Shown here one piece after another: positions 24,419-33,607 of a stretch of 64,000 nucleotides of DNA. The stretch is taken from assembly GCF_020554865.1 (NCBI RefSeq), contig NZ_JAJCIC010000025.1, forward strand, positions 1 to 64,000. Reading direction: 5' to 3'. The stretch comes from Lacrimispora sp. 210928-DFI.3.58 (GTDB lineage: Bacteria; Bacillota; Clostridia; Lachnospirales; Lachnospiraceae). The translations under genes were made by a program, and so were the position numbers. A model generated the notes under the pieces. That model made no database searches, had not been told where the DNA came from, and saw only the letters and a list, made by a program, of their open reading frames with translations. Within the stretch, counting starts at the first letter, position 1; each line of letters starts with the position of its first letter.

Positions 24419-25229
24419 TGGCCTGCACCTCCTCGTCCTCCTTGCCCAGGTATGCCTCGATTACCTTTGGGTTATTTGCGATCTCCTCCGGTGTGCCGGA
24501 GGCAATGGTGGTGCCGAAATCCAGCACCTGGATCCTCTGGCAGATCTTCATCACTAGGCTCATGTCATGCTCGATCAAAAGCACGGATATCTTAAACTGG
24601 TCACGGATATAGTTGATGATCTCTAACAGCTCCTCTGTCTCCGTAGGATTCATGCCTGCCGCAGGCTCATCTAACAAAAGCAGCTTCATATCCGTTGCCA
24701 ATGCCCTGGCGATCTCTAAGCGGCGCTGCTGCCCGTAGGGGAGATTCGCTGCATCGTAGTCCTCCTTGCCGGACAGATGGACGATATCAAGGAGCTCCCT
24801 GGCCCGCTCTGTCAGCTTTTCCTCCTCCCTCCAGTACAGAGGGGTGCGCAGGATCGCATGGGGCAGCTTGTAGGTCAGATCCTGCTGCATGGCCGCCTTC
24901 ACATTGTCGATCACAGACATTTTCTTAAACAGCCTGATATTCTGAAAGGTTCTGGCAATGCCTGCCTGGACGATCTGATGGGTCTTCTTTCCGTTCATGC
25001 ATTCCCCATTCAGGTAAAAGGAGCCCTCGGTGGGCTTATACACACCCGTGATCAGATTGAATACCGTGGTCTTACCGGCGCCGTTTGGCCCGATGAGACC
25101 CACCAGCTCCGACTCTCCGATCTCCATATTAAAGCTGTCCACGGCCTTTAAGCCGCCGAACTGGATCCCCAGATTCTGTGCCCGTAAGACAGGTACTTTT
25201 TCCTTTTCTGTTCCTGCCATGTCATACAC
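24411..25229 (-). CDS. livG: Branched-chain-type amino acid ABC transporter ATPase LivG
   Basis: A 272-residue ABC ATPase. Walker A is GPNGAGKTT, the signature region is LPYGQQRRLEIARAL and Walker B LLLLDEPAAGMN; the LIGPNGAGKTTVFNLITG context and FQNIRLF are typical of LivG. The start overlaps the livM stop codon as ATGA (25229); an ATG three codons later (25220) is also possible. Confidence 0.95.
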   Translation of the reverse strand: MYDMAGTEKEKVPVLRAQNLGIQFGGLKAVDSFNMEIGESELVGLIGPNGAGKTTVFNLITGVYKPTEGSFYLNGECMNGKKTHQIVQAGIARTFQNIRLFKKMSVIDNVKAAMQQDLTYKLPHAILRTPLYWREEEKLTERARELLDIVHLSGKEDYDAANLPYGQQRRLEIARALATDMKLLLLDEPAAGMNPTETEELLEIINYIRDQFKISVLLIEHDMSLVMKICQRIQVLDFGTTIASGTPEEIANNPKVIEAYLGKEDEEVQANA

Positions 25230-26250
25230 CTGCCTTTCCCTGGCTGTCTGCCTGTTTTGGCGTTTCTTTCCTCACAGACGCCTTCCCGGTCCCTGCCTTC
25301 AGAAGCCGCGACAGGGAAAACTCCCAGGAGCCGAAGATACCGCCCGGTTTAAAGATCATTACCAGCACCAGCACCACCGAGTAGGCCAGCATTCTGTACT
25401 GGGAGAACTGCCGCATCATCTCCGGCAGGGAGGACAGAAAGGCCGCACCGAGAATGGAGCCCGTGAGGGAGCCCGTTCCGCCGATAATGACCTCGGACAG
25501 AAGCTCTGCGGAGTACATAAAGTTGAAATTGGTGGGGATCATGGCTGTCATATAGTGGGCATAGATACCGCCGCCGATCCCTGCAAAAAATGCTGCCACC
25601 GCAAAGGTCAGCACCTTGTAGTAGGTCACATTGATGCCGGAGGAGGCCGCTGCAATATAATCCTCCCGGATGGCCTTTACGGTGCGCCCGTACCGGCTCC
25701 TCACATACATATACATCACAGTCACGCACACCACCATGATCCAGTAGCACCAGTAGAAATCCGCCAGCTTCAGGATGCCGCTCATCGTCTTTCCGCCTCC
25801 GGTGATCTCGAAGTTGCAGAAAGCTACGCGGATGATCTCGGCAAAAGCCACGGTAACAATGGCCAAATAGTCCCCCCGCAGGCGCAGGGCCGGAATACCC
25901 ACCAGCACTCCCGCCGCCGCTGAGGCAAGTCCCCCGGCCAGCAGAGCCAACAGCAGCAGTCCCAGGTCCGGAAGACCCTTCCCTGCCAGCGCACCCGACA
26001 CAATGGCGGAGGCATAGGCTCCCACAGATACAAAACCTGCATGGCCTAAGGAAAATTCTCCCATGCAGCCCACGATCAGATTCAGAGAGGCCACCATGAT
26101 GATCGTATAGCAGGCAGTTGTGCAGATTCCCTTGATATACTGTGTTTTTGTGCCGAATATCTGTGTCTCAAACAGGAAGACAAACAGAAGGAATATCGCC
26201 AGTACCCCCAGTACATTCAGGAGGTAGGATATTTTATAAGCCTTTTTCAT
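25222..26250 (-). CDS. livM: Branched-chain-type amino acid ABC transporter permease LivM
   Basis: A 342-residue permease with about eight to ten hydrophobic segments and the LivM stretches SLNLIVGCMGEFSLGHAGF, RLRGDYLAIVTVAFAEIIRV and SELLSEVIIGGTGSLTGSIL-like sequence. It starts 15 bases after livH. Together with LivH it forms the membrane channel. Confidence 0.94.
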   Translation of the reverse strand: MKKAYKISYLLNVLGVLAIFLLFVFLFETQIFGTKTQYIKGICTTACYTIIMVASLNLIVGCMGEFSLGHAGFVSVGAYASAIVSGALAGKGLPDLGLLLLALLAGGLASAAAGVLVGIPALRLRGDYLAIVTVAFAEIIRVAFCNFEITGGGKTMSGILKLADFYWCYWIMVVCVTVMYMYVRSRYGRTVKAIREDYIAAASSGINVTYYKVLTFAVAAFFAGIGGGIYAHYMTAMIPTNFNFMYSAELLSEVIIGGTGSLTGSILGAAFLSSLPEMMRQFSQYRMLAYSVVLVLVMIFKPGGIFGSWEFSLSRLLKAGTGKASVRKETPKQADSQGKAGV

Positions 26251-26265
26251 TGTATTCCACCTCCA

Positions 26266-27156
26266 TCAGACTTTCTCTCCCACATTCTTGCCCAGAATGC
26301 CGGAGGGTTTTACGAGCAGGATCACGATCAGCAGGCTATAGGTCACTGCCTCATACCAGCCCGGTGCAAACAGCTTCACAAAGATCTCCACCAAACCTAC
26401 CAGGACACCGCCCAGCATGGCTCCCGGAATAATGCCGATCCCGCCCAGCACAGCGGCGATAAACGCCTTTAAACCCATCATGGAGCCCATGTCATTGGTG
26501 ACGCGGGGATAATTGGCACAGTACATCAGCGCTGCCACTGCCGCCAGGCCGGAGCCGATGGCAAAGGTGATGGTGATGATCCTGTTTACGTTGATGCCTG
26601 TCAGGACGGAGGCATCCCTGTCCTGGGGCACTGCCCGCATGGCCTTTCCAAGCTTTGTCTTCTTGATGAAAAGCTGCAGGGAGACCATCATCACCAAACC
26701 GATGATAATAGACAGCAGCACGTTCATGGGCAGCGTCACTCCCATGACCTTTACGGCAGGCAGGGAAAATATCTTCGGCACATTGTGCGGCTTTGCTCCG
26801 AACAGCACCATAGCCAGGTTCTCCAAAAACAGGCTCATGGCCATGGCAGTGATCAGCGCCGACATGGAGCCGGCCTTCCGCACCGGCTTGTAGGCCACTG
26901 TCTCTACCAGCACGCCCACAAGGGAGCATACCACCACTGCCAGAAATACAGAAAGCCATACCGGCATTCCTGCGTTTGCCATCAGCGGTATGGTATAGAA
27001 TAAGGTATATGCGCCGATCATGATAAAATCACCATGGGCAAAGTTGATCATTCGGATGATACCATAAACCATGGTGTAGCCCAGGGCGATCAGCGCATAG
27101 ATGGCGCCCTGGTTCAGTCCATTTATCAGATTCTGAATGAAAAGCGAGAATGTCAT
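26266..27156 (-). CDS. livH: Branched-chain-type amino acid ABC transporter permease LivH
   Basis: A 296-residue permease with LNQGAIYALIALGYTMVYGI at the N-terminus, NFAHGDFIMIGAY and the LKAFIAAVLGGIGIIPGAMLGG segment of the LivH family. ATG 27156 has AAAGGA upstream. An upstream ATG at 27192 would sit inside the livJ-livH hairpin and is not used. Confidence 0.94.
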   Translation of the reverse strand: MTFSLFIQNLINGLNQGAIYALIALGYTMVYGIIRMINFAHGDFIMIGAYTLFYTIPLMANAGMPVWLSVFLAVVVCSLVGVLVETVAYKPVRKAGSMSALITAMAMSLFLENLAMVLFGAKPHNVPKIFSLPAVKVMGVTLPMNVLLSIIIGLVMMVSLQLFIKKTKLGKAMRAVPQDRDASVLTGINVNRIITITFAIGSGLAAVAALMYCANYPRVTNDMGSMMGLKAFIAAVLGGIGIIPGAMLGGVLVGLVEIFVKLFAPGWYEAVTYSLLIVILLVKPSGILGKNVGEKV

Positions 27157-27182
27157 AAGCAAAATCCTTTCAGGAAAAGACA

Positions 27183-27225
27183 AGATGTGCATATCAGCCG
27201 ATTGAGAAGACTTCTATGCACATCT
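27183..27225 (-). terminator. Intercistronic hairpin between livJ and livH
   Basis: AGATGTGCAT (27183-27192) pairs perfectly with ATGCACATCT (27216-27225); on the minus strand it is followed by a T-rich stretch (CTTGTCTTTTCC). Such hairpins often cause partial termination so that the binding protein is made in excess over the permease. Confidence 0.6.
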
Positions 27226-27257
27226 GTCAGCTTCTTATTTCATGATCACAACGTTCA

Positions 27258-28529
27258 TTATTCCTTTGCACCGGTAGGAGAAAGGGTCATCATCCATTTT
27301 ACCTGTCCATCCTCGTAGGTGTTGATGGCTACGGATTTCTCAGGATCACCGTTGGCATCCAGAGTAAAGGTTCCGCCCACGCCGGTGAAGGTCATTCCGG
27401 TCATGCCCTTTATAAGGGAGGCCGTATCGCTGCCGCCGCCGTTCTTTGCAGCCTCCTCCAGCATGTAAATGGCATCATAGTACAGCGCTGCGCAGGCATT
27501 TAAGCTCTCTGTTCCGTAGGTCTCTGTATATTTGGATACGAAGTTGGCAACTGCAGGAGCCGTGTCCTCAGAAGAATAGTGGTTGGTGAAATAGCAGTTT
27601 GCAAACTCAGCCTCCAGGCCGGAGGTATCGGAGCCGTCCCAGCCATCGCCGCCCATGATCGCTCCCTCAAAGCCGGCATTTCTGGCTGCACCTACTAACA
27701 GCGGTACGGTGTCTAAGAAGCAGGGATAGAACAGGAAGTCTGCTCCGTTGGCAACCACCTGGGAGGCCTGAGCGGAAAAGTCGGTATCCTTTGTGGTGCA
27801 CTCACCTGTATAAACCACCTCAATGCCGTTGGCCTCTGCATTTTCAATGAATGCATCCTTCAGGCCGTTGGAGTAATCGTCATCCTTTGCATAGATCACA
27901 GCAGCCTTAGTCCAGCCCTGCTCCTTTGCAAACTGTGCAGCCATCTTGCCCTGATAGGGGTCAATAAAGCAGTTCCGGAAAATGGCGTCGCCCTTTAAGG
28001 TGACATCCTTGTTGGTAGCGCCTGTTGCCAGCAGGAGCATGCCGTCCTTTGACGCCTGTTCTGCAATCGGTAAGGTAACAGAGGAGAAGAAGCAGCCAAC
28101 GATCGCCTCCGGTCCCTGGGCCATCAGGCCATTATAGGCATTGATCGCCTGCTTTGCATCTGTTGCATCATCCATCAGCTTTCCGTTGTTGACGATCTCG
28201 ATCTTGTACTCCGGATCCGATGCGTTGATCTCCTCTGCCGCCATGGTAACAGCGTTCTGTGCGCCCTCGCCGTAGATGGCGGAACCACCTGTCAGGGAAC
28301 AGATCACACCGATCTTAATGACCTTATCCTCCTCTCCTGCTGCCCCGGCAGGAGCGGCCTCGGTGGCTGCGGTTTCCCCGGCGGCGGATGCAGCCTCAGT
28401 GGATCCGGCAGCTGCTGCAGCCGTCGTGCTGCCTCCTGCAGCCGCCTGCTGTGCAGAGGAACCGCACCCTGCAAGAAGTCCTGCGGTCATTGCCGCGGTG
28501 AGAGCTACTGACAACCATTTCTTTTTCAT
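27258..28529 (-). CDS. livJ: Branched-chain-type amino acid ABC transporter substrate-binding lipoprotein
   Basis: A 423-residue type I periplasmic-binding-fold lipoprotein. The signal peptide ends in the lipobox LLAGC (Cys22), followed by an Ala/Gly/Thr/Glu-rich tether of about 45 residues and then the ligand domain beginning IKIGVICSLTGGSAIYGEGAQ. ATG 28529 (AGGAGG eight bases upstream) is preferred over ATG 28535. The LivJ fold binds branched-chain amino acids in the best known cases, but relatives bind many other amino acids, amides and aromatic acids. Linkage to D-amino acid and 5-oxoproline genes makes other ligands plausible. Confidence 0.93.
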   Translation of the reverse strand: MKKKWLSVALTAAMTAGLLAGCGSSAQQAAAGGSTTAAAAAGSTEAASAAGETAATEAAPAGAAGEEDKVIKIGVICSLTGGSAIYGEGAQNAVTMAAEEINASDPEYKIEIVNNGKLMDDATDAKQAINAYNGLMAQGPEAIVGCFFSSVTLPIAEQASKDGMLLLATGATNKDVTLKGDAIFRNCFIDPYQGKMAAQFAKEQGWTKAAVIYAKDDDYSNGLKDAFIENAEANGIEVVYTGECTTKDTDFSAQASQVVANGADFLFYPCFLDTVPLLVGAARNAGFEGAIMGGDGWDGSDTSGLEAEFANCYFTNHYSSEDTAPAVANFVSKYTETYGTESLNACAALYYDAIYMLEEAAKNGGGSDTASLIKGMTGMTFTGVGGTFTLDANGDPEKSVAINTYEDGQVKWMMTLSPTGAKE

Positions 28530-28576
28530 AATCATTTCCTCCTCATTCTCAGCTTCATACAGGACAATCCGGCTTC

Positions 28577-28623
28577 GTAAACAAAAGAGGCCCCTCGCCT
28601 TCCGGCTGAGACCTCTTTGTTCT
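28577..28623 (-). promoter_or_regulatory. Leader hairpin of the liv run, possible attenuator
   Basis: ACAAAAGAGG (28581-28590) pairs with ACCTCTTTGT (28611-28620) with one bulge, and the interior continues as CTCGCC with GGCTGAG. On the minus strand the stem ends in CTCTTTTGTTT. It lies between the predicted promoter and the livJ ribosome site. Confidence 0.5.
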
Positions 28624-28644
28624 CCTGCTCTGTATGTTAGGTGG

Positions 28645-28673
28645 ATTATAGCATCCTGATTTTCAAAACACAA
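28645..28673 (-). promoter_or_regulatory. Probable sigma-A promoter of the liv run
   Basis: Minus-strand TTGTGT (28668-28673) and TATAAT (28645-28650) with a 17-base spacer, upstream of the leader hairpin and livJ. Confidence 0.7.
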
Positions 28674-28843
28674 GCGATTTCTGGTTTTCCTTTTTTTCTA
28701 AATGGTTTACCGTAATTTTCTGTTTTTTCCTGCGTAAAGTTCTTTTATTCTTCCATATGAAAGTATTATCAATAAAGGCTGTCCTTCAAAGATGCCCCTC
28801 CTGTCAGGCAGGCAATGGACTCGTTATTTTTTTATCAACCTAT

Positions 28844-28871
28844 TTGCCTTTTGTAAAATCTATGCTATACT
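28844..28871 (+). promoter_or_regulatory. Probable sigma-A promoter of pncB
   Basis: TTGCCT (28844-28849) and TATACT (28866-28871) with a 16-base spacer, about 55 bases before the pncB start. The remaining bases between the liv leader and this promoter hold nothing recognisable. Confidence 0.65.
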
Positions 28872-28925
28872 TCTGTCAATAAAACGAGCCACCTCGCTAA
28901 GTGCTCACAACTAGGAGGAACTATC

Positions 28926-30386
28926 ATGGACCAAAGAAATCTCACGTTACTCACTGACCTGTACGAGCTCACTATGATGCAGGGCTATTTTAAGGAAAAG
29001 GACGCCAACGAAACCGTGATCTTTGACGCGTTTTTCCGCACTAATCCACACGGCAACGGCTTTTCCATCTGCGCAGGTCTTGAACAGGCCATCGAATATA
29101 TCCGTGACCTGCATTTCGATGACAGCGACATCGAATATTTGAGAGGCCTCCATCTCTTTGAGGAAGATTTCCTGGAATATCTCCATGAGTTCAAATTCAC
29201 CGGTGATATCTATGCCATTCCTGAGGGCACTGTGATCTTCCCCAGGGAGCCCATTGTAAAGGTCATCGCTCCCATCATGCAGGCCCAGCTCATCGAGACG
29301 GCTCTCTTAAATATCATCAACCACCAGAGCCTGATCGCCACGAAGACAGAGCGCATTGTCCATGCTGCCAAGGGGGACGGTGTCATGGAGTTCGGACTCC
29401 GGCGTGCCCAGGGACCGGACGCAGGCACCTACGGCGCAAGGGCTGCCATGATCGCAGGCTGCATCGGCACCTCCAATGTGCTCTGCGGCAAAATGTTCGA
29501 TGTGCCTGTAAAGGGAACCCATGCCCACAGCTGGATCATGAGCTTTCCCGATGAGCTCACTGCCTTCCGCACCTATGCAAAGCTGTATCCCACTGCCTGC
29601 ATTCTGTTAGTAGACACCTATGACACCTTAAACTCCGGCATCCCCAATGCCATCAAGGTATTTACGGAAATGCGGGAGGCCGACATCCCTCTTACCTTTT
29701 ACGGCATCCGCTTAGACAGCGGCGACTTAGCTTACCTCTCCAAAAAGGCCAAAAAGATGCTGGATGAGGCCGGGTTCTCCGATGCTGTCATCTCTGCCTC
29801 CAATGATCTGGATGAATACCTGATCGACAGCCTGAAGATGCAGGGAGCCACCATCAACTCCTGGGGTGTGGGAACCAATCTTATCACCTCAAAGGACTGC
29901 CCCTCCTTTGGCGGCGTCTACAAGCTGGCTGCTATAAAGGACAAGGCAAGCGGAAAGTTTATCCCAAAGATCAAGCTCTCTGAAAATGCAGAAAAGATCA
30001 CCAACCCAGGCAACAAGACCATCCAGCGTATATACGACAAGGCCACAGGAAAGATCATCGCTGACCTGATCTGCTTAGTCGGCGAGAAGTTTGATACCAA
30101 CAACTCCCTGCTTCTCTTTGATCCCATTGAGACCTGGAAAAAGACCCTGCTGGCTCCGGGAAGCTACACCGTGAGGGAGCTCCTTGTTCCTGTATTCTTA
30201 AATGGAACCTGCGTATATAAGTCCCCGAAGGTAATGGATATCCAGGCCTACTGCAAGAGGGAGCTGGATACCCTGTGGGATGAGTCCAAGCGTCTGATGA
30301 ACCCTCACGAGGTCCATGTGGACCTGTCCAATGAGCTGTGGCATATGAAGAACCAGCTCCTGGAATCCTATCACAAGAACAGCTGA
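28926..30386 (+). CDS. pncB: Nicotinate phosphoribosyltransferase
   Basis: PncB makes nicotinate mononucleotide from nicotinate and PRPP in the NAD salvage pathway. The 486 residues start with LTLLTDLYELTMMQGY, and contain RRAQGPDAG, the GTHAHSW segment with the catalytic histidine region, and the phosphate-binding FYGIRLDSGDLAYLS and GVGTNL stretches. Length fits the Gram-positive form. AGGAGG precedes the ATG. Transcribed alone, with its own promoter and a terminator after it. Confidence 0.96.
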   Translation: MDQRNLTLLTDLYELTMMQGYFKEKDANETVIFDAFFRTNPHGNGFSICAGLEQAIEYIRDLHFDDSDIEYLRGLHLFEEDFLEYLHEFKFTGDIYAIPEGTVIFPREPIVKVIAPIMQAQLIETALLNIINHQSLIATKTERIVHAAKGDGVMEFGLRRAQGPDAGTYGARAAMIAGCIGTSNVLCGKMFDVPVKGTHAHSWIMSFPDELTAFRTYAKLYPTACILLVDTYDTLNSGIPNAIKVFTEMREADIPLTFYGIRLDSGDLAYLSKKAKKMLDEAGFSDAVISASNDLDEYLIDSLKMQGATINSWGVGTNLITSKDCPSFGGVYKLAAIKDKASGKFIPKIKLSENAEKITNPGNKTIQRIYDKATGKIIADLICLVGEKFDTNNSLLLFDPIETWKKTLLAPGSYTVRELLVPVFLNGTCVYKSPKVMDIQAYCKRELDTLWDESKRLMNPHEVHVDLSNELWHMKNQLLESYHKNS

Positions 30387-30403
30387 TATCCAGCGAAACC
30401 AAC

Positions 30404-30454
30404 AAGCGCCTGCACTGCCCCGGACTCTTTTGTCCGTGGACAGCGCAGGCGCTT
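30404..30454. terminator. Bidirectional-type hairpin between pncB and the GH32 gene
   Basis: AAGCGCCTGC (30404-30413) pairs perfectly with GCAGGCGCTT (30445-30454), with further pairing inside. The two genes converge here. The T-tract is better for pncB (ATTTGATATTTG) than for the other direction. Confidence 0.65.
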
Positions 30455-30482
30455 ATTTGATATTTGATCTGTCTGATCCTGT

Positions 30483-31805
30483 TTAAGACTCCAGGGTGCA
30501 GAGCCTCAGCCTTTCCATGGAATCAAACTGCAGCTTTCCGGTCAAACCGTAGACCGCATTGCTGATCACATATTCTCCCTGATTGATAAATACCTCGACG
30601 ATATTGGAGCTGACATAAATATCCAGATGACAGCCTGATCTCAGCTCCGGGGTCTCAAAGGCAAGCCTGTATTCCTTATGGCCGCCGAACACGGCGCTTC
30701 TGTCCGTATGGATCCTGTTTCCTTCCCGGAAGATCTGATAACCGCCTATATCCAGGCGCTCTCCCTCCTCCATATCAAGGCTTACCCGGTAGCCGGCCTC
30801 ATCGGCCTCCGAGGGTGCTGTGATCTGTCTTGTGTAGCGGCTTTCCACATTGGGATGGGGCCTGAAATAGACAAAGCCTTCCTTCACCTCGATCACCCGC
30901 GGCATACAGAGCATGCCGATCCATTCCCCGTCCACAGCCTCCGGCATACGCAGCCAGGCAACCATGATCTGCCGTCCTTCCTCATCCTTTATGCTCTGGG
31001 TGGCATAAAGATCCAGTCCATGATCTGCGTACTGGAAGGTATCCGGCAGACTCATGACACAGCCCTTCTCCTCAAAGTCCACTGCCGCACAGATGATCTG
31101 ATTCTCCTCCCTCTTTCCATCCTTTATGATGCCCATGGAGGAGAGCAGCAGCACATTCCCGCCCTCTGTCTCCAGGTATTCCGGGCATTCCCACATCCAG
31201 CCCCAGTGGGGCTCATGGGATACGCTGTTTACATAGCTCCAGCTGGCCAGGTCATTGCTCTTGTAGAATAAGAGCTTTCCTCTGCCATCCTCTGTCGTGC
31301 TTCCTAAGACCAGGTACCAGCCGTTTCTTCCACGCCACACCTTCGGATCCCTGGTATGTGTCCTGTCTCCCACACGCTTATCCTCTATGGGCGGGATAAT
31401 AACCTGCTTCCCTTTAAAATTATCAAAATGCTTCCCGTCCTCTGAGCACAGCATGAGCTGGGCAGAGTCAAACTGTTCATCCAGACAATGGTGGATGTCC
31501 TTCGGATCGGGCTTATGATAGTGTACTCCCGTATAAAACAGATACATTTTCCCATCATACTCCAGGGCGCTTCCTGAGAAGCAGCCGTTCTGATCCTCGC
31601 AAATAGTGGGGAAAAGGGCAACTCCTCTGTGCTCCCAGACCACCAGGTCCCTGCTCACTGCATGGCCCCAGCGCATGGTCCCCCACCGTGTATCATATGG
31701 GAAATATTGGTAAAACAAATGATATTCTCCTTTATAATATATGAAGCCGTTCGGATCATTCATCCAGCCCCCCGGGGCTTTTACATGTATCTTATTCACT
31801 GTCAT
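30483..31805 (-). CDS. GH32 beta-fructofuranosidase / sucrose(-6-phosphate) hydrolase
   Basis: A 440-residue cytoplasmic glycoside hydrolase family 32 enzyme that cleaves terminal beta-fructosides such as sucrose or short fructo-oligosaccharides. The nucleophile is D17 in WMNDPNG, the transition-state stabiliser D153 in the RDP motif and the acid/base E206 in WEC; a C-terminal beta-sandwich follows. There is no signal peptide, so substrate must be imported first, and it lies 55 bases after the second permease of an ABC importer. No PTS component is adjacent, so unphosphorylated sugar is the likelier substrate. Confidence 0.92.
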   Translation of the reverse strand: MTVNKIHVKAPGGWMNDPNGFIYYKGEYHLFYQYFPYDTRWGTMRWGHAVSRDLVVWEHRGVALFPTICEDQNGCFSGSALEYDGKMYLFYTGVHYHKPDPKDIHHCLDEQFDSAQLMLCSEDGKHFDNFKGKQVIIPPIEDKRVGDRTHTRDPKVWRGRNGWYLVLGSTTEDGRGKLLFYKSNDLASWSYVNSVSHEPHWGWMWECPEYLETEGGNVLLLSSMGIIKDGKREENQIICAAVDFEEKGCVMSLPDTFQYADHGLDLYATQSIKDEEGRQIMVAWLRMPEAVDGEWIGMLCMPRVIEVKEGFVYFRPHPNVESRYTRQITAPSEADEAGYRVSLDMEEGERLDIGGYQIFREGNRIHTDRSAVFGGHKEYRLAFETPELRSGCHLDIYVSSNIVEVFINQGEYVISNAVYGLTGKLQFDSMERLRLCTLES

Positions 31806-31860
31806 ATTTCATGCATTCCTTATACGAAAAGTCTTGCCGCCCATAGGCGGTATAAGTTAA

Positions 31861-32721
31861 CTACTTTACTGCACCGGCAACCACACCTCCGATGATCTGC
31901 TTCTGGAGCACGATATACAGAATGAGGATCGGGATCACGCACAGCAGCAGCCCTGCCATGATTGTACCATAGTCTGCGGAATATGTCCCGTAAAAACTGT
32001 AGGTAGAAAGAGGCAGCGTCAGAAGCTTCTTGTCTGTCAGCACCAGGGATGGCAGCAGGAAGTCATTCCAGAAGGCCAGGGAGTTTAAGATCACCATGGT
32101 GGAGATAATGGGCTTCAAAAGAGGAAGCACGATCTTAAAAAATGTCTCCGCGTGGGTACAGCCGTCAATGCAGCTGGCCTCCTCCAAAGCAATCGGCACA
32201 TTCCCCCGGATAAAGCCGTGGAACATGAACACGGACATTGCCATGGAAAAGCCTGTATGCATGAAGATCAGAGTGATCCTGTGGTTCAATACGTTCAGCG
32301 TGCCGCCGTAGATGCTCACCAATGGGATCATGATGGCCTGGAAGGGGATGATCATGGAGGCTACCATCAACGCAAAGGTGATATTGGAGATCATGTTGCT
32401 GTGGCGCACAATATAGTATGCCAGCATGGATGCCAAAAGGGTTACCAGCACAGTGGCACAGCCTGTCACGATCAGGGAATTCTTAAAGGCATTTAAGAAG
32501 TCCATCTGTGTAAATGCCTTCACAAAGTTGTCAAAGGACAGTCCCTTGATGGTGAACAGCCAGGAAAAGGGGCTCTTGATGATATCCCGCTTCTGCTTTA
32601 GGGAATTGATGACCACCATCAGAAAGGGAAACATATAGGCAATAAAAACAATGACCAGTAATCCGATAAAAAGGGCGTTTGTCACCTTCCGCTTATTTCC
32701 TCCAACCGTTGTCTGCTTCAT
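31861..32721 (-). CDS. Carbohydrate ABC transporter permease (MalG/CUT1 type)
   Basis: A 286-residue permease with six hydrophobic segments and the EAA loop EEASCIDGCTHAETFFKIVLP (about 190-210) that docks the ATPase. AGGAGG precedes ATG 32721, whose first base is the last base of the upstream permease's TAA stop (TAATG), so the two are translationally coupled. It works with the other permease and binding protein to import an oligosaccharide, probably a fructoside given the GH32 gene downstream. Confidence 0.9.
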   Translation of the reverse strand: MKQTTVGGNKRKVTNALFIGLLVIVFIAYMFPFLMVVINSLKQKRDIIKSPFSWLFTIKGLSFDNFVKAFTQMDFLNAFKNSLIVTGCATVLVTLLASMLAYYIVRHSNMISNITFALMVASMIIPFQAIMIPLVSIYGGTLNVLNHRITLIFMHTGFSMAMSVFMFHGFIRGNVPIALEEASCIDGCTHAETFFKIVLPLLKPIISTMVILNSLAFWNDFLLPSLVLTDKKLLTLPLSTYSFYGTYSADYGTIMAGLLLCVIPILILYIVLQKQIIGGVVAGAVK

Positions 32722-33593
32722 TATGCTTCTACCTCCTGTCTCTTTGTCAGATATACCTGGATACCGCTGATACATGCAACAACAATAAATAAGATGAGGG
32801 CTTCTGCCTGGCCTACACCGAACTGTCTGGAGGTAAAGGCCTTCTCATACACATGCATGGCCGCCATCTGTGTGGAGCCGTAGGGGCCTCCTGCTGTCAG
32901 GGACAGGTTCACATCGTAGACCATGAATGCCCTTGACAGGGTAAGGAAAAGGCAGATTGTAACGGATGACATCATAAGAGGCATTATGATATTCTTTAAT
33001 TTCACCCAGCCGGCAGCTCCGTCAATGCTGGCTGCCTCCATCACATCCTCGCTGAGGCCCATAAAGCCCGCCACGTAGATCAGGATCATATAACCTGACA
33101 GCTGCCACACAGACACCAGCACCAGGGCGGCAAATGCCTTGCCCGGCGTGGAGAGCCAGGAGGCCGCAAACAGTTCCCAGCCAGTGGCCTCTCCGATGCT
33201 GACAAAGGCTCTGGAGAATACGAACTGCCAGATATAGCCCAGGACGATACCTCCGATCAGGTTGGGGGTAAAGAAGCCTGCCCGGAAGAAATCCTGTCCC
33301 TTAATGCCTCTTGTGAGGAGATAGGCAATGCCGAAGGCAAGGACATTTACCAGGATCACCACTGCGATCACGTACTGGAAGGTCAGTCCTAAGGAAGTCC
33401 AGAACTGGCTGTCGCGCACAACGCCTCCAAAATTTTCAAATCCAATAAAATTCTTTACCTTGGAGACTCCGTTCCAGTCTGTCAGGGTAAGATAAACGCC
33501 GTAAACAAAGGGAATTATCACAACTGCAAAGAAGCAGAACATTCCCGGTAATGCAAACATACAGAAATCTTTTCCATTATTTTTTGACTTCAT
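32721..33593 (-). CDS. Carbohydrate ABC transporter permease (MalF/CUT1 type)
   Basis: A 290-residue permease with about six membrane segments and the EAA-type loop MEAASIDGAAGWVKLKNIIMP. ATG 33593 has AGAGG at good spacing. It starts 15 bases after the binding-protein gene. No ATPase gene is in this operon; CUT1 systems in Firmicutes commonly borrow a shared MsmK-type ATPase encoded elsewhere. Confidence 0.9.
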   Translation of the reverse strand: MKSKNNGKDFCMFALPGMFCFFAVVIIPFVYGVYLTLTDWNGVSKVKNFIGFENFGGVVRDSQFWTSLGLTFQYVIAVVILVNVLAFGIAYLLTRGIKGQDFFRAGFFTPNLIGGIVLGYIWQFVFSRAFVSIGEATGWELFAASWLSTPGKAFAALVLVSVWQLSGYMILIYVAGFMGLSEDVMEAASIDGAAGWVKLKNIIMPLMMSSVTICLFLTLSRAFMVYDVNLSLTAGGPYGSTQMAAMHVYEKAFTSRQFGVGQAEALILFIVVACISGIQVYLTKRQEVEA

Positions 33594-33607
33594 AATCCGA
33601 ACCTCTC

